NCBI GenBank assembly: GCA_021796315.1
Contig: JAJYOH010000014.1
Location: 1-28,665 of the forward strand
From: Chloroflexota bacterium
GTDB lineage: Bacteria; Chloroflexota; Anaerolineae; Anaerolineales; Villigracilaceae
Length of the DNA: 28,665 bases
Direction of reading: 5' to 3'
Shown one piece after another: positions 22,955-28,665 of the stretch. How positions within the stretch are numbered: the stretch's first letter is position 1; every line of letters starts with the position of its first letter. The position numbers and the translations under genes are program-made. The notes under the pieces are model-generated. The model saw only the letters and a program-made list of their open reading frames with translations, was not told where the DNA came from and searched no databases.

Positions 22955-24115
22955 ATGTCTAAAAAATATCTCTACAGCCTCCTGGCTGTACTCATTGTAG
23001 CCGCAACTGTGCTGTCTGCTTGCGGTTCCGCTGCAACCCCAACCCCGGCAGCGCCCGCCGCTACCGAAGCTCCCGCCGCGACTCAAGCTCCCGCCGCGAC
23101 TGTTGCACCTGCCACATCATTGGTGGGGGTTATATTACCGACAAAGGATGAGCCGCGCTGGTTGCAGGATCAGGCAGTATTCCAGAAGGCAGGGTGGGAG
23201 CCGCTGTTTAGCCAGGGCGATTCCGCCAAGGAAAAGGCAAATGTGGAAGCGCTGATCAGCCAGGGCGTCAAAGTCATCATCATCTGCCCGCAGGATGCTA
23301 GCGCAGCCGCGGCAGCCGCTGAAGAAGCACATGCCGCTGGTGTCAAGGTCATTTCCTATGATCGCTTGATTCGCGATACCACTGCAGTTGATTACTATGT
23401 AACCTTCGACAGCTTTGCAGTAGGCGCAGCCTGGAGTAAGTATCTGATCCAGCAAGCTGGCACAACCAAAGGCAATCCGCTCTATCTGTATGCTGGTGCG
23501 GCTTCCGACAACAATGCCTTCATCTTCTTCGAAGGCGCTTGGGAAACGATCCAACCCAAGATTGCCGATGGCACGTTCGTTATCAAGAACTCCGACAAGG
23601 CTGTTGGCTTGCAGAGCAATGCCAAGTTGACCCGTGACCAGGAAAGCACCATCATCGGCCAGATCACAACCAACTGGGACTTCAACACTGCCAAGAACCT
23701 GGCCGAGGCCAACCTGACCAAGGCCACCAAGGCTGACAAGGGCACCGTTTACATCCTCGCCCCGAACGATGGCACCGCCCGCGCTATTGCCGATGCCTTC
23801 GCCGCCGATAAGGATGTGACGAAGTACTATGTGACCGGTCAGGATGCTGAGAAGGCTTCCGTTCAGTACATCATTGATGGCAAGCAGTCAATGACCGTCT
23901 TCAAAGATGTCCGCACTTTGGCGGCCGATGCTGTTACAGCAGCCAACGCCTTCCTCTCGGGTACGGCACCGCAGGGCACCACCACCTACAACAACGGCAA
24001 GATCGATGTCCCGGCCAAACCGTCTGCGATCGTGACAGTTACCAAGGACAATGTCAAGGCAGCGCTGATCGACTCTGGTTATTACCAGGCCAGCGATTTC
24101 ACCGGCTTACCATAA
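22955..24115 (+). CDS. xylF: Sugar ABC transporter substrate-binding lipoprotein (XylF-like)
   Basis: A 386-residue periplasmic-binding-protein-like I receptor. The signal ends LSAC (C23), so it is a lipoprotein, followed by a low-complexity Ala/Pro/Thr/Glu linker to about residue 52 encoded by an 18-bp tandem repeat (two exact 17-base copies at 23067-23083 and 23085-23101). The ligand domain starts VGVILPTKDEPRW and contains ISQGVKVIIICPQDASAA, VKVISYDRLIRD and YYVTGQDAEKASVQYIIDGKQ, as in XylF and ChvE-like proteins. AGGAG lies about 11 nt before the ATG. The 3' half uses codons rich in AAG/GAC/ACC, consistent with high expression. The name follows the gene order with xylG/xylH types; D-xylose itself is not proven. 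Confidence 0.88.
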   Translation: MSKKYLYSLLAVLIVAATVLSACGSAATPTPAAPAATEAPAATQAPAATVAPATSLVGVILPTKDEPRWLQDQAVFQKAGWEPLFSQGDSAKEKANVEALISQGVKVIIICPQDASAAAAAAEEAHAAGVKVISYDRLIRDTTAVDYYVTFDSFAVGAAWSKYLIQQAGTTKGNPLYLYAGAASDNNAFIFFEGAWETIQPKIADGTFVIKNSDKAVGLQSNAKLTRDQESTIIGQITTNWDFNTAKNLAEANLTKATKADKGTVYILAPNDGTARAIADAFAADKDVTKYYVTGQDAEKASVQYIIDGKQSMTVFKDVRTLAADAVTAANAFLSGTAPQGTTTYNNGKIDVPAKPSAIVTVTKDNVKAALIDSGYYQASDFTGLP

Positions 24116-24130
24116 TCTATAACAGTTAGT

Positions 24131-24173
24131 TTATACAGGAATAGTGGCGCAATTTGCCGCTATTCCTGTATAA
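24131..24173 (+). terminator. Strong stem-loop between binding-protein and ATPase genes
   Basis: An 18-bp stem, interrupted by one U-G wobble, is formed by TTATACAGGAATAGTGGC (24131-24148) and GCCGCTATTCCTGTATAA (24156-24173), with a 7-nt loop. It starts 15 nt after the xylF-like stop. Only a weak T-run follows, so it probably acts as a partial terminator or 3'-stabilising structure that keeps the binding protein more abundant than the ATPase and permease. Confidence 0.75.
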
Positions 24174-24212
24174 TTCTGAAAACCTATCTCAGCAATTGGA
24201 ACGGATGTGCCT

Positions 24213-25739
24213 ATGAAAAATTCCATTTTAGAGATGAAAAACATTACAAAGGAATTTCCAGGTGTAAAGGCATTGAACAATGTCAGTTTTCAAGTTGCCG
24301 AGGGAGAGATCCATTGTCTTGTAGGTGAAAACGGTGCAGGTAAATCCACCTTGATGAAGGTGTTGAGCGGGGTTTATCCGCATGGGGAATATACTGGAGA
24401 TATTCTTTTCAATGGAGAAGTTCAACATTTTTCGAGTATCAGCGATAGCGAAAAAGCGGGTATTGCTATTATTTATCAGGAATTAGCACTTATCCCTGAA
24501 TTGACAGTGTACGAAAATATTTTCTTGGGTCACGAGATCACATCTGGTCCAATCATTAATTGGAATGAAACCATTAAGAGGGCGGGGGAAATGTTAAAGA
24601 AAGTCGGGTTGAATATCAACCCGGTTTTGCAGGTGAAAGATTTGGGTGTTGGCAAACAGCAGTTGGTCGAGATCGCAAAGGCCTTGAGCAAGGATGTAAA
24701 ACTGTTAATTCTAGACGAACCCACTGCCGCTCTGAATGAGATCGACAGCGAAAATTTGCTTAACCTGTTGCGCGGTCTTAAAGAGCATGGTGTCACTTGC
24801 ATCCTGATCTCGCATAAGTTGAAGGAAGTTATAGAAATCGCGGATGTAGTCACGGTTTTGCGCGACGGCCAGACGATTTGCACGTTGGATGCAAAGAAGG
24901 GCGAAGTGTCGCAGAATGTACTTATCAAACATATGGTGGGACGCGAGATCGATAATATCTATCCCCATCGGGAACGCAAAGCTCCTGGGGATGTGGTGCT
25001 TGAAGTCAGGAATTGGAGCGCTTACGATCCAAATCTGGGTAGGAATATTTTCAAGAACGTTAATTTCAATGTAAAGAAGGGCGAGATCGTTGGCTTTTCT
25101 GGTTTGATGGGCTCAGGGCGCACGGAATTGGCTTTGAGCATTTTTGGCAACCCGCTGGGCTATCAAGTCACTGGAGAGTTGTATATTAAGGGCGAGAAAA
25201 AGCAATTCAGCCATCCACATGATGCGATCAATGCAGGCATGGCTTATGCCACCGAGGATAGAAAAGTTTCCGGGTTGATCCTGATCCAGGATGTAAAACA
25301 AAATATCACAATTGCCAACTTGAAGGAAATAGCATCCAGACAGGGTGTGGTTGACAACAATGCGGAGGTCAAGGTTGCCAATGAATATAAGGCAAATCTT
25401 AATATAAAGACGCCGAGCATTGAACAGAAGGTTTCGAATTTAAGCGGCGGCAACCAGCAAAAGGTCTCTGTTGCCAAATGGTTATTCGTTGGTCCCAAAG
25501 TTTTAATCCTGGACGAGCCGACACGAGGCATCGATGTGGGCGCGAAGTATGAAATTTATACGATCATGACCAAGCTGGTGGAACAGGGTATGAGCATCAT
25601 TATGATCTCATCTGAATTGCCCGAGATTCTTGGAATGAGCGATAGAGTGTACGTTGTTTCCTCAGGTAAAATCGCTGGTGAATTGCCAATAGGGGAAGCG
25701 ACTCAGGAAAAAATCATGCAAATGGCAACGAACTATTGA
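24213..25739 (+). CDS. xylG: Sugar ABC transporter ATP-binding protein, two-domain (XylG-like)
   Basis: A 508-residue fused double ATPase of the CUT2 sugar type. The first domain has Walker A GENGAGKST (residues 38-46), a variant signature DLGVGKQQLVEIAKAL and Walker B LLILDEPTAAL. The second has the degenerate loop GLMGSGRTEL in place of Walker A, then NLSGGNQQKVSVAKWL and VLILDEPTRGIDVGAK, the normal pattern for this family. An in-frame GTG at 24207 is also possible; ATG 24213 was chosen because GGA lies 7 nt before it. The stop is 11 nt before the permease start. Confidence 0.92.
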   Translation: MKNSILEMKNITKEFPGVKALNNVSFQVAEGEIHCLVGENGAGKSTLMKVLSGVYPHGEYTGDILFNGEVQHFSSISDSEKAGIAIIYQELALIPELTVYENIFLGHEITSGPIINWNETIKRAGEMLKKVGLNINPVLQVKDLGVGKQQLVEIAKALSKDVKLLILDEPTAALNEIDSENLLNLLRGLKEHGVTCILISHKLKEVIEIADVVTVLRDGQTICTLDAKKGEVSQNVLIKHMVGREIDNIYPHRERKAPGDVVLEVRNWSAYDPNLGRNIFKNVNFNVKKGEIVGFSGLMGSGRTELALSIFGNPLGYQVTGELYIKGEKKQFSHPHDAINAGMAYATEDRKVSGLILIQDVKQNITIANLKEIASRQGVVDNNAEVKVANEYKANLNIKTPSIEQKVSNLSGGNQQKVSVAKWLFVGPKVLILDEPTRGIDVGAKYEIYTIMTKLVEQGMSIIMISSELPEILGMSDRVYVVSSGKIAGELPIGEATQEKIMQMATNY

Positions 25740-25750
25740 GGAGGATCGCT

Positions 25751-26962
25751 ATGTCGTTCTTTAATGATTTGCAAAAGGTATTACGCCAGAATATCCGTGA
25801 TTATGGAATGTTCATCGCCCTGTTCGTAATCATGGGCATCTTTCAGATTACGACAAAAGGCCTTTTTATTTCGCCGAGAAACATCAGCAACCTGTTGAAT
25901 CAAACGGGTTATATTGCAGTGTTGGCCGTTGGCATGACATTGGTTATTGTCATACGCCACATTGACTTGTCCGTTGGCTTTCTCTCGGGTTTCATTGGCG
26001 CGATTGCAGCCATTGCTATGGCCGACCCAAAAATCATTCCAGGCGGATTGAACCAACCTATTTATGTGGTCATCCCGCTTGCGCTTGCGATTGGAATCCT
26101 GGCCGGGTTGCTGACCGCTTATTTGGTGGCGCAGCTCGGAATTCCAGCCTTTGTTGCGACCTTGGGCGGATGGCTGGCTTATCGTGGAGCGCTTCTTTTG
26201 GCCACAGCAAGTACAGGCACAATCATCATTTCAAATGCCACCTTTAACGCCATTGGCAATGGTTTTATTCCTGACATTTTCCCTTCCGACAGCACATTCC
26301 TGCCCGGGGTTCATAAATTAACCCTTATCATCGGACTGGCAGCCATCGTTCTATTCGTCATAAGTGAAATCGATGGTCGCAGAAAAAAGCAGGCCTATAA
26401 CTTTGAAGTTCTTCCGATGGGAATATTCATCCTTCAGTTGGTCTTCATTTCATGTCTGGTCGCTTATATTACCTGGGTGCTGGCTGGCTACAACGGCCTT
26501 TCATGGACGGTTGTGATCGTGTTGATAGTGGTTGGGGTCTATCACTTCATTACGACCCAAACAGTGCTTGGCCGGCATATTTACGCAATGGGTGGTAATC
26601 CTGAAGCGGCGCAACTGAGCGGCGTTAACATCAAACAATTAACCTATATCGTTTTTGGTTCGATGGGTATGCTCTCGGCGCTGGCAGGCATTTTGTTTGC
26701 CTCGCGTTTGCAGTCTGCGACACCGACAGGCGGCCAGCTGTTCGAACTGGACGCCATTGCGGCGGCCTTTATCGGCGGCGTTTCACCGGCTGGCGGCGTT
26801 GGCCGCGTGATGGGATCGTTGATCGGCGCGCTGGTTTACATGTCCCTGACCAGCGGTATGAACCTGATGGGTACTGATATTTCCCTTCAGTACATCGTAA
26901 GAGGCCTTGTGCTTGCCGCCGCTGTGATCTTTGACGTGACCACCCGCCGACAAAGCAAATAA
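25751..26962 (+). CDS. xylH: Sugar ABC transporter permease (XylH-like)
   Basis: A 403-residue CUT2 permease with about ten membrane segments. NDLQKVLRQNIRDYGMFIALFVIMGIF at the start and the paired glycine-rich GGNPEAAQLSGVNIK and DAIAAAFIGGVSPAGGVG stretches are typical of XylH. The start was moved from an in-frame TTG to ATG 25751 because GAGGAGG lies 6 nt upstream. It forms the transport channel with the XylG-like ATPase and XylF-like receptor. A strong terminator lies about 25 nt after the stop. Confidence 0.92.
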   Translation: MSFFNDLQKVLRQNIRDYGMFIALFVIMGIFQITTKGLFISPRNISNLLNQTGYIAVLAVGMTLVIVIRHIDLSVGFLSGFIGAIAAIAMADPKIIPGGLNQPIYVVIPLALAIGILAGLLTAYLVAQLGIPAFVATLGGWLAYRGALLLATASTGTIIISNATFNAIGNGFIPDIFPSDSTFLPGVHKLTLIIGLAAIVLFVISEIDGRRKKQAYNFEVLPMGIFILQLVFISCLVAYITWVLAGYNGLSWTVVIVLIVVGVYHFITTQTVLGRHIYAMGGNPEAAQLSGVNIKQLTYIVFGSMGMLSALAGILFASRLQSATPTGGQLFELDAIAAAFIGGVSPAGGVGRVMGSLIGALVYMSLTSGMNLMGTDISLQYIVRGLVLAAAVIFDVTTRRQSK

Positions 26963-26986
26963 GATCATCTCAATACTGGCTTAGCG

Positions 26987-27020
26987 AACAAGTCTGGTTT
27001 CAAGAGGAACCAGACTTGTT
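26987..27020 (+). terminator. Terminator after the XylH-like gene
   Basis: AACAAGTCTGGTT (26987-26999) pairs exactly with AACCAGACTTGTT (27008-27020), with an 8-nt loop that can add two more pairs. The following bases, GCTTTATAATTTC, are U-rich enough for termination. It ends the transporter operon and leaves the MFS gene on its own promoter. Confidence 0.75.
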
Positions 27021-27024
27021 GCTT

Positions 27025-27030
27025 TATAAT
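27025..27030 (+). promoter_or_regulatory. -10 element (TATAAT) 7 nt before the MFS ATG
   Basis: TATAAT is followed by seven bases (TTCAGAC) and the ATG. There is no Shine-Dalgarno between them and no clear -35 at 16-18 nt, where the terminator loop lies. A leaderless transcript is the simplest reading. Confidence 0.5.
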
Positions 27031-27037
27031 TTCAGAC

Positions 27038-28243
27038 ATGCAAAACAAACCTTCACGCACGATTGTTTTTCTGCTGACCGCCGGATGCTTTCTGGCGTTT
27101 TTTATCTTCGGGTTTACAGATAATCTCAAAGGTCCGACTTTACCTGCCATGCTGGCCGAGTTGAATATCAATTATGGCACGGGGGGAAATATTTTCTTCG
27201 GAGAATATCTTGGTTTTCTCATTGCCACACTTATCACGGGGTTGCTTGCAGACCGCTTCGGCCTCAAGGTCGTGATCCTTTTAGCCGGCATTTGTCTGTT
27301 GGCGGGAGTGGGCGGTTACAGCTCATTTCAACTTCCAATATTCCTTGCGGTTTCTCTCTTCATTGTTGGGATGGGATTGGGCGCGTTTGAACTTGGTCCG
27401 AACGCCGTCATTGTTAATTTGCATCACGAGCGCAAAGGGCTTTTCCTGAACCTGATGGCTGTTTTGCACGGATTGGGCTCCATGCTTGCACCGCTTTTTG
27501 CAGGTTGGCTTTTTACTTTGAATACTTCATGGCGCACCATTTATCGCTGGGACCTCATCCTTGTTGCAGTCTTTATTCTGCTTTTTATTTTTCTGCGCTT
27601 TCCAAAAGCTGAAGAAAAAGTTGAGCTTGATTTTCGTCATATTCCCCAAATTGCATTCAAAAGTCAATTGCCCTGGTTTTATGTTGTCATCTGTTTATAT
27701 GTCGCCGCCGAGATCGGCATTGGTTCATGGCTGGTAACATTTCTTCAGCAATCGCGTGACGCATCTGTTACATCCAGCACACAATTTCTTTTTTTGTTTT
27801 TTGCAACATTGACGGCGGGTCGTCTGGTTGGCGGATTTTTTGTACAGCGCATCGGCTATTTGCGTTCTATATTTTTTGCATCCATCGGCGGAATAATTTG
27901 TATTTTGCTCGGCTTATTTGGTTCAGGCCAGCTTTCATTTTTCCTGCCAATGAGCGGGCTTTTCTTTTCAATTATTTTCCCGACCATCACAGCCGCCGTT
28001 TCTGATTTACATCATGAAAATATAAATACCGTTCTCGGCGTGCTTTTTACCTTTGCGGGCCTCGGTGGATTAATCGGCCCGTGGCTGGTTGGCTGGGGGA
28101 GCGATCTGTTTGGATTGCAGGCCGGTTTCACCATCGTATTAATATTTGCGGTTCTGATGTTTATCTCGATCCTTATCCTGATGAAAGGAATAGACCATGC
28201 GACAAAAACTCAACTGGGGACTTCTTTCGACAGCCAGAATTAA
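27038..28243 (+). CDS. MFS transporter
   Basis: A 401-residue major facilitator with twelve predicted membrane segments. GLLADRFGLK, in the loop after helix 2, is the conserved motif A. GMGLGAFELGPNAVIVNLHHERKG and LHGLGSMLAPLFAGWLF resemble the FHS/fucose-permease-like subgroup, so a sugar or sugar-derivative substrate is plausible but not proven. It follows the terminator of the ABC transporter operon and begins 7 nt after a -10 box. Its last 47 bases overlap the oxidoreductase gene, which suggests co-expression of the two. Confidence 0.88.
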   Translation: MQNKPSRTIVFLLTAGCFLAFFIFGFTDNLKGPTLPAMLAELNINYGTGGNIFFGEYLGFLIATLITGLLADRFGLKVVILLAGICLLAGVGGYSSFQLPIFLAVSLFIVGMGLGAFELGPNAVIVNLHHERKGLFLNLMAVLHGLGSMLAPLFAGWLFTLNTSWRTIYRWDLILVAVFILLFIFLRFPKAEEKVELDFRHIPQIAFKSQLPWFYVVICLYVAAEIGIGSWLVTFLQQSRDASVTSSTQFLFLFFATLTAGRLVGGFFVQRIGYLRSIFFASIGGIICILLGLFGSGQLSFFLPMSGLFFSIIFPTITAAVSDLHHENINTVLGVLFTFAGLGGLIGPWLVGWGSDLFGLQAGFTIVLIFAVLMFISILILMKGIDHATKTQLGTSFDSQN

Positions 28244-28665
28244 CCGTGCATTGATTCCACCGCTCAACGCTTCAAACCGGACCCGCTTGCTGGCCGTTGC
28301 TTCGAGAAGCCAATCCTCCGCTGATGCCTACGCCCGCGAGTGGAATATTCCGCGCGCGCACGGTAGTTACGAGGCATTATTGAATGACCCCGAAATAGAC
28401 GTTATCTATAATTCGCTTCCAAATAATCTTCACGCCGAATGGACGATCAAGGCTTTGCGTGCAGGCAAACATGTTTTATGTGAGAAGCCGTTCGCTTTGA
28501 CTCTCGCTGAAGCTGATTCGATGATCGCAGCTTCGCGTGAAACTGGAAAGGTTTTAGCTGAAGCATTTATGTACCGTCATCATCCGCAAACTTTGAAAGT
28601 GAAGGAGATCGTTGATGGCGGCGTACTCGGCAAGCTGCAACTTATCAAAGGCTCATTCACGTTCA
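28197..28665 (+). CDS. Gfo/Idh/MocA family oxidoreductase, 3'-truncated by window edge
   Basis: The first 156 residues of a cytoplasmic NAD(P)-dependent sugar oxidoreductase. It opens MRQKLNWGLLSTARINRALI, where the usual G-x-G-x-x-G is replaced by GLLSTARIN, as in the D-xylose dehydrogenase / dihydrodiol dehydrogenase-like branch. IDVIYNSLPNNLHAEW, AGKHVLCEKPFALT (catalytic K in EKP) and AFMYRHHPQ follow. AAAGGA lies 7 nt before the ATG, fixing this start inside the 3' end of the MFS gene (47-base overlap). In this locus it probably oxidises or reduces the sugar being imported. The C-terminal domain lies outside the window. Confidence 0.88.
   Translation, partial: MRQKLNWGLLSTARINRALIPPLNASNRTRLLAVASRSQSSADAYAREWNIPRAHGSYEALLNDPEIDVIYNSLPNNLHAEWTIKALRAGKHVLCEKPFALTLAEADSMIAASRETGKVLAEAFMYRHHPQTLKVKEIVDGGVLGKLQLIKGSFTF

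Noticed and set aside
23067..23101. Two tandem 17-base repeats as a possible CRISPR or mobile repeat
   Set aside because: They lie in frame in the Ala/Pro linker of the binding lipoprotein and encode the repeated AP-A-AT units.
24169..24174. TATAAT in the right arm of the hairpin as a promoter for the ATPase gene
   Set aside because: It is part of the inverted repeat, has no -35 at a suitable distance, and the ATPase belongs to the upstream operon.
22955..26962. Firm assignment of the ABC transporter to D-xylose
   Set aside because: Sequence style and the regulator fit XylFGH, but no xylose isomerase or xylulokinase is in the window, so related sugars cannot be excluded.

Overview
This window looks like a chromosomal segment from a member of the Chloroflexota, probably class Anaerolineae. 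That assignment is inference from style. The sugar-binding lipoprotein carries an Ala/Pro/Thr/Glu-rich linker directly after its lipobox cysteine, as is common in that phylum. Several surface proteins are lipoproteins, and short fold-back repeats of the 'CGGAT' and 'GCTCGCAATGAC' kinds sit between genes. No rRNA, tRNA, CRISPR array, transposase or phage gene was seen.

Region 1 (1-11642, all minus strand) is one long, tightly packed surface-glycan operon. In transcription order it holds a NeuA-like cytidylyltransferase, a large GT-C-like membrane protein, a D-2-hydroxyacid dehydrogenase, an SDR oxidoreductase, a DUF115/MptE-like protein, a GT2 glycosyltransferase, a lipoprotein sulfatase, an ArnT/PMT-type glycosyltransferase, another multi-spanning DDY-motif protein and a sulfotransferase cut by the window edge. 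Together they suggest a CMP-activated acidic sugar and a sulfated or sulfate-edited surface glycan.

Region 2 (11673-14584, minus) has two single genes, each followed by a hairpin terminator: an ATP-grasp protein of the D-Ala-D-Ala ligase type with a basic tail, and a family 4 glycosidase.

Region 3 (14634-20402, minus) is a TetR-controlled MacB-like export operon: tetR, two FtsX/MacB-type permeases, an ATPase and two tandemly duplicated HlyD-type lipoprotein adaptors. A consensus promoter runs into a perfect 38-bp palindrome made of two TGACC-N4-GGTCA sites, so autorepression is likely. Upstream lies an uncharacterised membrane protein with an internal duplication (20452-21261).

Region 4 (21576-28665, plus) is a sugar-uptake locus: a ROK-family regulator with a consensus promoter and a XylR-like operator, a xylose-type ABC transporter (binding protein, double ATPase, permease), an MFS transporter and a truncated Gfo/Idh/MocA oxidoreductase. 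A strong hairpin separates binding protein from ATPase, and a terminator follows the permease.

Two window-wide patterns stand out. Three genes have TATAAT only 6-8 nt before their ATG and no Shine-Dalgarno sequence, which suggests leaderless transcripts. Five intergenic or intra-operon gaps are occupied by fold-back repeats.
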